A stretch of 64,000 nucleotides of DNA from Brachycybe producta (Eukaryota; Arthropoda; Diplopoda; Playtdesmida; Andrognathidae), in NCBI GenBank assembly GCA_036925085.1, contig JAUPFP010000013.1, forward strand, positions 3,373,155 through 3,437,154, read 5' to 3'. The notes under the pieces are model-generated. The model saw only the letters and a program-made list of their open reading frames with translations, was not told the origin of the DNA and searched no databases. Positions 48,738-61,684 of the stretch are shown here, one piece after another. How positions within the stretch are numbered: position 1 is the stretch's first letter; the number at the start of each line of letters is the position of its first letter. The translations under genes were made by a program, and so were the position numbers.

Positions 48738-49025
48738 CTAGGGTTTGGATTTTTATGCAAATATCAAGCAAATGTTTCTTCATCTGTGGCCCAAAGACTA
48801 ATTGTCAAGTAACAATTCAGTTTAGAACAACCAACAATTTACGTTTGTTTCTATCAAACACAGTGGTTAAAGCTAGAATTTTGATTGACAACTGATAGTA
48901 ACTAGACATTTAGCCTCTAACCAGCCTTTTTGATTAAAAAAAGCCTAATTGCAGTTACTTCAACAATTGGTACTGGGGACCACAGATTGAGAAATATTTG
49001 CTTGATAATCCCAAAACAATTTCGA
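48738..49025. mobile_element. CTAGG-ended element, copy 3
   Basis: Left CTAGGGTTTGGATTTTTATG and AGCAAATGTTTCT; right the inverse, AGAAATATTTGCTTGATAAT. The middle contains CTAGACATTTAGCCTCTAAC. Confidence 0.55.
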
Positions 49026-49558
49026 GCCAAAATTATTACATATGTTTTTTTTTATTGTTTTAGGTATTTTAATTTAAAAAATACACGATTAGTCATTTCC
49101 CGTAATTAGAAATAGACAAAAAAATAAATAAAAAAGATATGCTTAGATCTCCTCTATTTGAGTCATGCTAAAAGTAGACAGGAAATATTTCGCCTACTAA
49201 TGAACATAATATATATATTTGGTAAGTGACGTCATCAGGGCGAATATACGATGCATAAATTATATATTTTGTTATTTTTTAGTTTTTAAAAAACAATCTG
49301 CTAAACTTTACAATTAGTTTTCTATTTGTATATATTACAATGTCAAGGTTATAATAGAACAAGAAGAGAAAAATAGCGATGAGTAGAAAATAAAACATAT
49401 TAAGTTTCATCATCATTGTTGTTACATTAACACAAATATTGCTGAAATATTCATCATTGTCTATAGATTGGGATTCACAAATAAGGACCAAATTCAAGAA
49501 GAAAAATGTCATCACTTGAACTTCTCTCCGTATCAATTGGATACAGCTAGCTAGGGTA

Positions 49559-49765
49559 ACAGGCATTTAGAAATCGGGACGAACACAAGTTGGCTCCGCT
49601 TCTTTTCATGACGAACACAACTTTTAATTGGTTGATTATGTAGTCTGACGTCATATGCCCCGCCCTTTTCAACGTTGAACCACACAACAAACCAATTAGA
49701 AGTTGCCGGTCGTCATAAAAAAGGGCGGAGCCAACTTGTGTTCGTCCCGATTTCTAAATGCCCGT
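49559..49765. mobile_element. MULE-like MITE (ACAGGCA family), copy B
   Basis: 207 bp, flanked by GCTAGGGTA (49550-49558) and GCTAGCGTA (49766-49774): a 9-bp duplication with one mismatch. Inner arms have GGCTCCGC and TATGACG-type sequence. Confidence 0.85.
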
Positions 49766-49784
49766 GCTAGCGTAACATCGTTCC

Positions 49785-50090
49785 GTATCAAAATATGATA
49801 CAAAGAAACGCAACGAACCCGATCGGTCATTTGTCGGGGGGGGGGGAGGGGGGATTCCTGTCACATCAAAGAAATGATACGATACGCGGTGGAGTAAGTT
49901 GGGACGGGCAGCGCGCTCGCGATCAATCCGTTGCACATTATTTTGTTCATTCGCGTTTGGGAACTCTCGACGTGCCATAAAACTCGGACGTCTGCAATCT
50001 CGTATCGTGTATTTTGAAACGCAAAGCATTGATGATACGAGAAACATTGAGTAGCCTAGTACACCGTATCTGTATCAGTGAATGATACGG
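49785..50090. repeat. GATACG-rich block of higher GC
   Basis: At least six GATAC/GTATC motifs in both orientations, with outer CCGTATCAAAATATGATAC and GTATCAGTGAATGATACGG regions, a G run at about 49837, and a central GC-rich GGCAGCGCGCTCGCGATC stretch. It abuts MITE copy B. Unclassified; possibly another inverted-repeat element. Confidence 0.4.
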
Positions 50091-50300
50091 GTACCGCAAC
50101 AAGTGGATACAAAGCTTAAGAGAGAGAGAGAGAGTTGTAGTGCCAAGTTTTTTTTTAATTGTATCTGGGCCTTCAATAAGTCAGCTGTTTATGTATTGAT
50201 TTTATTTTGATGTGACGTCATGTTTGATGCACCTGTGGATGAGTGTTGAAGTAGGATATGCAAAAGGGGCTAAGGGGGTGGAAAGTGGAGGAGGTCACAC

Positions 50301-50301
<1 letters not shown>

Positions 50302-50338
<37 letters not shown>
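50302..50338. repeat. (GAT)n microsatellite
   Basis: About 12 GAT units ending in GAAG. Not in a credible reading frame. Confidence 0.95.
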
Positions 50339-50339
<1 letters not shown>

Positions 50340-52139
50340 GAAAAAAAGCTGTTAAAATATCAAATACAAGTAACAACTTCAAGCTCCAGATGAATCATTT
50401 TAAGTAATGTATTGTTTTTCGTTAATAGTATGAATGTGATGTCATCCTGATTCCTGCTGGTGACTGGGTGAGCTTATTTTGTTTTTAATCATTTCTAGTA
50501 TTTTAAATTAACATTGTTTTTGTTTTGTTTTTGAATGACCAGTGAGTATGCAATAATAATAATTTCCGTGCATTTTTTTTTGTTTGTTTGTTGTTCTAAA
50601 TGATTTCAATATGACGAGGAAATTTCCTCTAAAAAAACACCCATTCAAGTTTGGATTGTTTTAATAGAAAGGAGGATTCAGTTTTGTCTCTTAAAATACA
50701 CACATTGAGTTGTGCTGCAGTTTGTTTTAGAAAATATTTTATAACTTATTTATAAGGATATTTAATATTACTGTAAAAAGAAAGTAAGTATTAATGCATT
50801 ATTGTATAAATATATTATATAAATTCTAATATTTTGAACTATGATGTTGATTATCGAGCTGGATACAAACTGACAATTCTGGTTTGTCAGTCTTTGCATT
50901 TCATCGTGTATGTGTGTTTGGATTTTGTTAATTTATTCTAATTTTTATTGCTATTCAAACGTCAAACATCATCCATTTCAGCTCAATCCACTTCAATTTT
51001 TGGATTGAACTGAAGAAAAACTCTATGGTGTGTGGCGCGTGGATTGACAAACTTTAGAAATTTAATTTTTTAATTTTGCAAAATTTACTCTTGCAAGCAG
51101 CCAATTAAGAAGGCTTGCGACAAGACGGATAAAAAAAGTTCATTTGCAGACATGATTGTGAAAATGTGTATTGTCAAAAAGACTTAATGTGGGAACATGT
51201 GCATTTGTTAAAATCATAACGCTTTCACTGATATAGGATCATAAGCAATTAGTTACATAAAAAAATAGATAAAACTAATAGATTCTGCTCAAATACAATT
51301 TCAGAAGAAATAGTATGGTGATTTCGAAAGACAAGCCAGGATTGACAAGTCAGAATTGATCGTCTGTACCAAGCCACACAACTTAAGAACACACAAGAAA
51401 AAATGAAAAATATTCGTTTATTTTTAACATTAAAGCAAATCTATTTTTGGTTTCATCATCCTTTTATTTTTGAGAAAAAAATTTCCTTCAGATTCTACTT
51501 AAGACCGAAATTTAAGAAGGGAAAATTATCACTTGAGCTTCAACTTGTATCCTCTAAACATACTTACAATATAAACTCAGTAAAACATTAGATTTTGTTT
51601 TTATTCTAAGTTGAAATCCTGCTGAGAGGTTTGAAGTTGGGAAGTGCAGTTGTTCTCTTCTTGAATTTGGGCCACATGAGAGGAGGATATTGTTAAAACT
51701 ACAAAAAGAAATTATATTTTATGATATAATTAAGTAAAATATTTTGTATAGGTAGACAAAAAAACCAAAAATAACATATGAAAAGAAGGTTATGATAATG
51801 GAATTTTTCTTCTTCTTCTTCTAAAAATGAATTATTAAAATGTCGTCGAAATTTTAATAAAAACTAAGGATCCACACTTGAACGTGAGTTACGTGACCGT
51901 ATTTTAAAAGTTAAATTAAAATAATTACTTTCTTAATTTATTATACTTTTTTTAAAAACTTTGTTCTCTAAACATTTTCCTCCGCATTCTATACAATGTG
52001 TCATAAAATACAAGTTGAAACTGTTTTAACACGAAATGAAAAGAACCAGAATTTTTTTCTCTTCATGTTAACCGAATTTTCGTTTTGAAAGAATTTTTAT
52101 GCTTATTTTTGTATTTGATTTTTCGTATTATCCGTTTGG

Positions 52140-52349
52140 ACAAGCAGTTAGAAATAGGTGAAAACTTCAGTTGGCTCCGCCCTTGTTATGACGACTGGCA
52201 ACTTCTAATTGGCTGGTTATGAAGTCTGACGTTGAAAAGGGCGGAGCATGTGACGTCAGACTTCATAACCAGCCAATTAGAAGTTGCCAGTCGTCATAAC
52301 AAGGGCGGAGCCAACTGAAGTTTTCACCTATTTCTAACTACGTCCCTGT
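52140..52349. mobile_element. MULE-like MITE (ACAGGCA family), copy C
   Basis: 210 bp, flanked by a perfect 9-bp duplication TCCGTTTGG (52131-52139, 52350-52358). Arms have CAGTTGGCTCCGCCCTTGTT and its inverse, with TGTGACGTCAGA off-centre. Confidence 0.9.
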
Positions 52350-53219
52350 TCCGTTTGGTGGTTTGAAAGTGTAAAGGATTCTCAAACTCTTGATTATTAT
52401 TCTGTTTTTGACTGTGTTTTAGAAACTAGAAGGGTAATTCAACCAGGCAACATTCATTTCAAGAATGTTTCATAACAGCAATTCATTTTTAATTTATTAA
52501 TGAAATTTTTAAAATGAACCGCTCCTTATGGACACACTGGAGTAACTTCAATGGGGCTTAGAAATTGAAGCTCCCATAATTTTAGAAGATTACTTGAAAA
52601 ATGAATCCGTAGCAATTTTTTTTTTTGTTTTGAATTTGCACGGAAAGTCCTTGGATGAAGAAGAAAAAAAAAAGAACAAATATGAAAATTAAGGTTATAT
52701 ACAAAAATATATATGGAAGAGAAAATAGCTATTCAGATTGCGATCACCTATTTGACCCCTACTGTTAGCCTCTTTGTTGCAGTCCTTTCGATTAATTAAT
52801 CTAATTTGATAGGTTGGCAATTCGCGCCGAACCTAAGTATTGATTTGAACGTTGAGGATAGTAAAGGACTAAACACCGGCATAGTTCTGATAGGTATGTT
52901 TTCTACGTCATAATGTGCAAGTAGGTAAAAAAATTTAATATTGTTGTTGCGATATAATTTTAGCCTTGTCACGCTTGGTTAAGTATATCTTTTATATTTT
53001 CTGCATCGGAAAATTATATTTTTGTCAAGAAGAAGAAGAAAAAAAAACCTAATAATGTTTAAAACAATAGCTTGCAACTTTCGCTGATAACTAGAAGCCA
53101 AAACAAAAGTCATTAGACTCATTACTTTATGAATACAATGAAAGAAATTTCACATCTAGATTTACTTCAGAAATTGTCTTTTGTTAAAGAGGGGGGGGGG
53201 GGGGTTATCCGTTCACTAG

Positions 53220-53424
53220 ACAGGCAGTTAAAAATCGGGGAGAACTTCAGTTGGCTCCGCCCTTGTTATGACGACCGGCAACTTTTAATTGGTTTGTTGT
53301 GTGGTTCGACGTTGAAAAGGGCGTAGCATGTGACGTCAGATTACATAACCAACCAATTAGAAGTTGCGTTCGTCATAACAAGGGCGGAGCCAACTAAAGT
53401 TCTCCCCGATTTCTAACTGCCTGT
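53220..53424. mobile_element. MULE-like MITE (ACAGGCA family), copy D
   Basis: 205 bp, flanked by GTTCACTAG (53211-53219) and GTTTACTAG (53425-53433), 8 of 9 identical. Close in sequence to copy C. Confidence 0.88.
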
Positions 53425-55166
53425 GTTTACTAGGGGCCAGCCGGCATAATTGCTTTCTGTATAGCTTTAAGCTACTGCTTTGCTGTTGATTTTTTTAGCA
53501 GAAAAGTTAAGCAAATGTTAGCTTCAAAAAAGCAAATAGCAACAATTTGCTTTTTAAAGACTAATTAAAATGCAAATATTATGGAGTAACATGAAAAGCA
53601 ACACAAAGCTTTAAAGCTTTAAAGCTGCGCTAAGCAAATGTGTAGTCTATATAACACTTAAAAGCGAAGGATGTACAATAAAACAGTACGTTTAACATAA
53701 TGGAAACAACGGATTCAAGCAACTTTGTGGACTCTTTATGCCAGTATTATTTTGATTTATCATATAGCATAATTTTATGACGATATTATGTAAACATAAT
53801 TTATATTTATGATTTATTATCAATTGTTATTGAAAATTTCAAGCTTTATTCATATACGCTTGTATATTTTGTTTCAGGTTTTAAAATCAAAAGCAAATAT
53901 AAAAATAACCTTTTTCACTTCTTTTTTTTTTTTCTCTCTGCCTTTCATTTGCAAAATGCAGAAAACCGTGAAAGGAAATATAACAGTATGACAATGCATT
54001 AAGTGATTACCTTTCTAGTTTCTAAAAGATTTTTGAGGTTTTCTTTGTGTTCTTGCCGGTAAAAATAATCACTTTCAAACTGCTCTGCAGCATTTATGTT
54101 TTTAAGTTATAGGCAAAAACAATTACGCTTTTTGAAATCAACGAGACTGCTTAGAGGCTAGTGTTAAATAAGCTGTTGTTTAATTCTAGAAGAACTTTAG
54201 CCTCTAACCATTCTATTTGATTGCAAAAAGCATCATTGAAATATATATTTTTTTACTTTCACCTACTTTTTTCTAGTCTCCAAAATGATTTGAATTTCGA
54301 ATCAAAATAATAACAGGATGTTTAATGTTTATTTAAAATAAATTAATTACATAGCCACGTTTACAAAAACATAACCAATTAGTTATTTTGTTTTGTAAAC
54401 AATAAACATCCTACTGGTAGTTAGAATTCTTAGAATAATATTATAGCACAAAAAAAAAATCTCTAAATATGCTCGTAGATTGTAATTTGGATAAAGACAA
54501 AAAACAGTTGAAGTGAATTTGCATATAAGTATAATAATAATGCTTTTTTTTTAAAACTTCATTGAATGTATATTTGCTCATTCACCTAGTTTTAAAGAAC
54601 AACAAATATTACAAAAAGTAAGTACAAATGTAGGACACACAAATGTTTGTTCATTATTTTTTTTTTTTGCCATCTGGAAGTTGTTTCTTGTTATTCTTGA
54701 AAGATGTGTTTTGTTCAATTGCCAGTGGTTTTTATCTATGAATTTAATAAGATATATTATTCCATTATATAAGTGGTTTTCACTATTCAACCTTTTCGTT
54801 TAACATGGTCATGATCGTATCCCATCTTGTGATAACATTTGTCATGAATAGATTGTTTTCACTGTGGAAAATTTGAATGAGAGAGAGAGAGAGAGAGACT
54901 TTTGTGTGTGACACATAACACACAACACGAATATAATGAGATTAATGAGATTAGAATGTGGCTTGCACTGGACTTAACTTGACCATTTCTGCTTTCACTC
55001 AATAATAGTAATAGAATAATTATTAGTTTCTAAAAAAAAAAAAAAAGATCTTTGAATCGCGTTGATTTTTTTTTTTACATTATTGTCTTAAAATATTTAT
55101 CATAATTTTCGTTTTAAATTTCTGTTTCTTTCTAGAAATCTTAAGTTTTTCGATAATTCATGAAGA

Positions 55167-58100
55167 ATGATGTCAAATGGAAATAATTGTTGGTTGTGGA
55201 GTCTACAATGTTTGCTATTGGTGACATCGTGCGTTTTTGTCAGTGTTGTGTCGCAAGAATGTTCGCGATCTACATACACGATGTTTGCTTCCAAAACAGC
55301 CTATCGTAATGCGCTTAAAGCAACTACACCTGCCTCTGTACCTGCCTCAGATCAGGGTAAATAATATAATTATTAATTATAGCGACGACGATGTTTTGTC
55401 CGCGTATTGTGTTAATTAACATAAACTGTTATTTTCAAGGATGTGAACCAGTGCAAATTTACGTTTTATCTCGACATGGGACAAGGTATCCGGGAGCGTC
55501 GGACTTCCAAGACATGATCAATAAAGTGCCAAGACTACGGGACATGATTGTCAGTGCCTCGGCCGACAAATTAGGTATCGCATTTTAGGTTCATTTTTTG
55601 AAGTTGACTGCAATTTAATTTGTGTTTGACAAAATAAGTTGACAACTAATAATTTTAGGTGGCACAACAGTAATGTAAATTTGTTTACTAGTTTATAGTG
55701 GTGCATTTAATAGAAAATAACCTTAAATACACCCAGGCTTTTCCACCCACCCATATACTTCATTTTATGTCTCGGAATTGAGTTTGGACCAAATACACTA
55801 ATATCTTGCTTTACAGCAGGGATACATTCCGAGAAAGTTGGCTGTAAAGCGAAATTGCCGTACAACGAATCATTTGTTTTCACCATAAGCGAGAACATAG
55901 TAAATTGCATGTACACTGTATGCCCCCTCCCCCGATTTTTAGCTGTATATTTAGGCTGTGCCGGGCGCCAATGCTGATCCAGAAGAATATTAAATTATAA
56001 ATGGTCCACGGATTCTGATAATCCTGCTTTACTGAAGAAGAAATACTTCTCACTTTTCAGAAGAAAATAACATTAAGAAAAACTTTAAAAAGTGTCTTAG
56101 AAACTAGAACGGTAGCTGAATCACTTAAATTAATGGTATTTTCACATCTTTAAAAAAAATTTTTTTATGTCAATTGAAAAATAACTTGAGTAGATACATT
56201 TTTAAAGAGTTTATATTGAAATATAACATGAAAGTGATTCAGTTGCCATTCTAGTTTCTAAAACACTTTCAAGATTTTTTCTTAAAAGGCAGGCATGATT
56301 GATTATATAAGTGAATATGTTAAAAGTATTTAAAAGCATTTAAAAATTAATTTTTTAATGCAATTTGCAGATCATGTAATTTTTTTTAGAATTTTACAGC
56401 TGTCGTAAAAAAATTAATTTTAAAGATACTGTCATGACTACAATTTTAACAATCGTTTACTGTTCCAGTTTCTAACGTTGAATCTGATGTCTTCACAATG
56501 GTTCCAAATTTCTTCCTCCATTCACTTTATTGATCTAAAATTACAGTTTGAATTGAAAATTTCGTTTTAGTAACGATTTGTGTTTTAATTTGTATATTTG
56601 AGAGACAAGTTGACAAGTACTAATTTTATTAATTGCTTTAAAAAAAAGTACAAGATGCTTGAAAACCGTAATTAAAAATGTCAAAGCAATGAAAACAAAT
56701 TGAGTATTCGAACAAAAAAAAAAATCGTGACAATTGATTATGCCCACAGGTCATCATTTATGTTTGACCTCAAGTATTTTCTGAACTTTTTTTCATGTCT
56801 GAAGTAAGAGTTATGATAAGAAATGATTTAAAAAAATGAAGCTACACTTTAGACCGTTAACCACAATATGGAACGAACCTGAAATTTTTTTTCGTGTAAA
56901 AAGAAAGAATTGTTTTACTATTCTAACGGAACCGACCAAAAATATATATATAGTGTTATATTATTTTTCGTGTTAAACGGTTTTTGCTCTACTTTTGACT
57001 TACTTTCATTGTTTAAAGAGATTGCAATACTTTCGAAACACCCTGCATAAAATATGTCAAAGGAGCCAATGGCTATGAATGCAAAATTCCAATAGAATTT
57101 GCGAATTAAATTAGATCCAAAATCAAACGTATTTTCAATAATTGGATAATAATCACCTGTCATTGGTTTTCAAAAGTTATTTTTTGTGATTTCTTTAAAA
57201 ATTTCAAGTTTCTCTTGTGTTTTTTTAAAAAATTCATTATTTACTTTTTTTATACCAAAATTTGCATAATTTTATGCAAATAATTGTCCTACATTCACTA
57301 TGTTGATTGTAATCGTTTTATTGGACTATTTTGAATAATATATTCATTGCATTTGTTATTTTTCAGATTTGTTTTATAATTCTCTCTTATTTTAATCATT
57401 CCCTAAGTTACTAATTAATAAAGAAATTAATTATTGTGTAATTAAAAAACAAAAATCTTTATTCAATGACCTATTTGTTTTTCTCCTTACTAATGTAAAT
57501 TGTTAAGAAAGGATTGTATTGCAATTTAAATTGACATTGATTTTGTTATCTTTTATTGGAAATCAATAAGAAAATGTAGTTCAACAAAATAGGGTTTAAA
57601 ATATACTAAAATGAACTTTAAAAATAGACTTGAAAATAATGTGTCATTTATAATTTATTTCTGTAATTATATTTTAAAATGTGTTCAATTTTTTTTGTCA
57701 AGGTGAAGTATGTCTGGAAGATATTGAAACTATAAAGAACTGGAAATTGGAAATCAATGGATCCTCGATCAATTTGTTAACTACGGAGGGTCGCAATGAA
57801 ATGATTAACATTGGTAAGTTGTGTTTTCTCGTGTACTGAGTTGGTAAATTTTACTACTGTACATGTAGAAATTTCAATACAAGTCATTAGTTTTAATTGC
57901 ATTGATTTGCATTAATTCACGATTTTCTTTGCAAGTTCATCGTCTCATCATCACTTCTTAATGAAATTCGTTGTAATTTAAATAAGAGTTAGTTTCCATT
58001 TAATTTTTTTTTCTGAAAAACAGAATAATCAGAGTTTGAATCGTAATTGTTAAAAATGTTACTCTTCTGTTATCTAAAACACTTTAATAGTCATTTTTCC

Positions 58101-61100
58101 AAAACCCCAAATGATCACATTTTCTTTATAGTTTGATTGACGTATGTTTCGTTTTTCTGATTCATTTTTTTCTTGGAATTTTCTTTTAAAATAGCCAAAA
58201 GGCTTCAAGTAAGATTTCCATCTCTTTTCGTTCAACCATATTCCCCAACGAGGTACCCCTTTCATACTACAAAATCACCGAGGACAGAAGAAAGTGCAAA
58301 AGCTTTTGCTCAAGGACTTTTCGACACAGGTTCACTTCATGAATGTGTTGTGTCTTTTGTATTTTGTGCACGTCGTACACTTTGCATTCTAATTAATTCT
58401 ACTTATTATTAGATAAAGGTGTTCAGTATGACATAACAGACGATGACCAACTTTTGAGGTTTTACAAAACCTGCACCAAATGGGAAAAGGTAAAGAAAAT
58501 GAACAGGGAGCAGATTTATGTACAAATTATCCAGATGTAGAAACACAATAAAACTTCTCAATAGCCGTTTTCACACAAACCACTTTTGGTGGTCGAGTTT
58601 GACAGCAAAATGTAGTCGGCTTGTTGCTAAAACCAAAGGAGGAGAAACCCCTGCCTATTCCATATCATAGGCGGGGAAGCCACATTTGTTCTATTTTTCA
58701 CCAGTTGACATTTTCAAATAGTTTAAATTTTCGCCATAGTGGAAACAAGGCCTAAAGAATATTTTTCTAATGCATATTTTAAAATTTGTTATGCATACAA
58801 AATATAAACCTGATGATCTCTAAAAATCACATAAGTGGGAGAAAATTTAAAATTTTTTTATTGGGCCTTCTGGATGAAACTTGGTTAGAACCTATTGTTT
58901 TCAACACAAATTTAATCTTATTCAAGGGAACAGGTTTAATAGATGATTTTCTAAAAAACGCTTTTTTATACAAATTTGAACAGGAAGTTGATGACGAAGA
59001 TGATGCACTCGAAGAGTACTACAAGTTTACTCGTGATTCGTCTGAGGCCAAAAAAATGACTGTGGCCGTCAGTCGTCGTTTGGGCTTAAACGACACTCTC
59101 TCATTTGGTTGTTAATTTAGTTGAAAATCATTTTATTTTTTTAATTGACTTTATTTTCGTTCAAAAAATTTAAAAAGTTAAAAAATTCACCAAATCAAAA
59201 TTCATTTCCTTCTTAAGATTTTCGACCAAATCGGTCCAAATGCAAATAGGGACAGTTTTTCTTAATTATATTTTGGCCCTATTTGAAGTGAAAAAAAAAT
59301 GGAAAATAAAAATACATACAATGAACATTTACTATTTGTTCTATTAATACTATCTAAAATAATTTCATTTTTCTTTGGTTTTAATGGTTTTAAGTTAAGA
59401 AAAATTTGAAAATGTTTTAGAAACTAGAAGAGTAGCTCATCCACTTGAGGGTATTTTCATATTGATATCTTTTCAAAATACGCTTTTTATGGCGAGTTTG
59501 AAAATGACCCAACTTCTTAATGTTATCCCCTAAAGTTTATTTTGAAAGATAATAACATCAAAATACCTTTAAGTGATTGAGCTACCCTTGTAGTTTTTCT
59601 TTTCTAAAACATTTTCAAGTTTCTCTTAAATTTGCTTCTGAATGATAATAATCACAGTTTGAATTCAGTTCGTAAAATATTTTTTTTGGGGAAAATTTAC
59701 TTTTTCAGCGGCTAAATTAATTGGCCAACTCTTAGTGTAAACTAAAATAGACGTAAAAAGTTTATTTTGAAAGATTTCAATCATTATAAAAATTACTTTA
59801 CATTTTTGTTTACATTACAATTTTAAAAATAATGAAAATTGAAATTGTTTCATAATTTTTTTCTTTAAAAAAAACCCCTCTTGTTTTGTCATTTTTCTAT
59901 GTTAATTTCTACATATCGAAGATAATAATCTAATATTAATGATTAATTTGTTTAAGATGATGTTTGGGTTCTTTATGAGATGTGTCGTTTTGACACTGCA
60001 TGGCATCCACGTCCAGCATCTAGTTCTTGGTGCAATTTATTCAGTGACGATGACCTCGAAGTGATGGAATATGCCGAAGATGTCCATTACTATTGGAAGG
60101 ATGGTTACGGATATCCGATTAACTATGAACAAGCCTGTCCTGTCGTAAAAAACATTTTGGATAATTTCAAGTAATAAGTTTGAATTAATTCTTATTTGTA
60201 AAATTCAGGGGTGCACGGAATGGGAGTCAAAAATCGGCTTGATAAAATTTATTTGCTTGGTCCTAAAGAACTCCCAAAATACCAAGAACTCTTAACCTTT
60301 TTAAAAGAGAGAGAGTTAGTTCTATTTAGTAGCGTAGTTATGGCGGAGCAATGAGAACAGTTTGTTCTGGGCGCCAGTCTCTAGTCTCTAAAAGGGGCGC
60401 CTTCAAATATCATTTCATTTTTAATATTTTCAAGTTTTCTGATTAATAATTAATAATTTTATATTAATTTGTAAGGCTAAATGGGCTATGTGAGATGGTA
60501 GTTTCATCTCTGAATTCTAACCTCTAGCCAGGTTCTGCAACTGGATTTTTGCTTACCGCGTCAAAAACTTAGCTGCGCCACTAGTTCTTTTGGTTTTTAC
60601 CCGACATTACCCAACATTTTTATTATTTTTACACTGACTTTCGGTGAGCGTAGCAACCAAAGCATTCTTTTAAAAAAGTGGGCGATAGGAGCAAAATTAT
60701 TTTTCTTTATCAAATACTTTCCAGTCGTTTATTTTCTTAACTAAAATGACAAAAAAACATTAGTTTTCGTTCATTTTCTTATGAGATTTTTAAACTTTAT
60801 CGAGTTCATCATGAAATCTTCGTAATAAAAAAAAGTATCGCCCCGCAAACTAAGCGGCCAATGGGGAAAATGTCCAAGTGCCTACTAGGGCAGTCCGCTC
60901 CCTGCCACATTTGTGACTATATGGGGTCTGGGGAAATTTTTATTAACAAATCTTGAAATATATTTGAATTTTTTATATTGCAGTCGGTCCGCAACGGAGA
61001 ATAATCTAGTGTCTTCTGAAGATTCCAATACGAATCCTCCACCTCCTATTGGTCTTTTTCATTTCTCTCATTCTGGAATGTTACTCAAAGTATACGCTCG

Positions 61101-61473
61101 TCTCGGTCTTTATGAGGACAAGAATCCTTTGTTATCTGATGGTTTTAACCAGAGCAAACAGCGTAAATGGAGGACTAGTCTGATGGATCCTTTTGCGGCA
61201 AATCTCGTTTTTGCATTATTCAAATGTGAATCCGATGAGTACAAAGTGGCCGCTTATGTTCAAGAAGAGGCAGTAAAGCTTAAGAATTGCTCTTCCACAC
61301 TTTGTCCACTGTCCACTTTTATGGAAACATACGGTTCTTATGCGGAATCTTGCGATTTGGAAGTTATTTGTAGTACGAAAAATGAAAGTGGTTACAACGG
61401 GCCGTGGTTTTTCGGAACCTTTTTATTGGCCGTCACTTTTTCGACCATTTTCTTTTTTAGGGCGTTTACGTAA
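55167..61473 (+). CDS. MINPP1: Multiple inositol polyphosphate phosphatase 1, 8 exons, 491 aa
   Basis: Exons 55167-55356, 55440-55574, 57703-57813, 58195-58329, 58413-58489, 58984-59107, 59957-60170, 60984-61473; phases close. Family: histidine-acid phosphatases that dephosphorylate InsP6/InsP5 and 2,3-bisphosphoglycerate in the secretory pathway or outside the cell. Seen: signal peptide (LLLVTSCVFVSVVSQ), the phosphohistidine motif RHGTRYP at residues 75-81, EGRNEM, the substrate-pocket helix LYEMCRFDTAWHP, and YYWKDGYGYPINYEQACP close to the human YWKRGYGY. The second catalytic motif is HSG at residues 358-360 (FHFSHSG), where vertebrate MINPP1 has HAE. A hydrophobic C-terminal segment (about residues 468-491) suggests a GPI-anchor signal, as reported for Drosophila Mipp1. 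An ATG at 55170 is an alternative start. Confidence 0.93.
56066..56285. mobile_element. Long-TIR foldback family, full copy 9
   Basis: TCTTAGAAACTAGAACGGTA at the left, ATTCTAGTTTCTAAAACAC at the right. In MINPP1 intron 2, which is otherwise AT-rich and empty. Confidence 0.7.
58560..58640. mobile_element. TGGTCGA-family half copy
   Basis: CCACTTTTGGTGGTCGAG followed by GACAGCAAAATGTAGTCGGC; no right half is recognised. In MINPP1 intron 5. Confidence 0.5.
59396..59631. mobile_element. Long-TIR foldback family, full copy 10
   Basis: GTTTTAGAAACTAGAAGAGT at the left arm; TCAAGTTTCTCTTAAA ends the right arm. In MINPP1 intron 6. Confidence 0.7.
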
Positions 61474-61584
61474 ATTTTTTTGACAAATTAAAATTGGATT
61501 TTAAAAATCATTAAAATCATTTTGATATTAAAGGTTATAAATTATTGAATTGTGTGATACCAAATTTTTTATTTTCGATATGTG

Positions 61585-61590
61585 AATAAA
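61585..61590 (+). terminator. Poly(A) signal of MINPP1
   Basis: AATAAA about 112 bases after the MINPP1 stop codon. Confidence 0.55.
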
Positions 61591-61684
61591 AGCGCTAATT
61601 GTCTTGATTTTTTTTGTGATTTGCTTCATATATGACGGACACAATTCCGGTCCTTTTGTGATATCGATTAATGACACCGACACT

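Larger units (their letters stand above)
47760..55166. other. Gene-poor intergenic region, 7.4 kb
   Basis: Divergent promoters of ECSIT and MINPP1 lie at its ends. It contains an AGCAAATGTTTCT-family element (48738-49025), MULE-like MITEs B, C and D, a GATACG-rich GC-richer block (49785-50090), a (GAT)n run, a G run at 53190, and half copies of the long-TIR family at about 52385-52445 and 54000-54050. Reading frames are short; none has family features. Confidence 0.7.
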
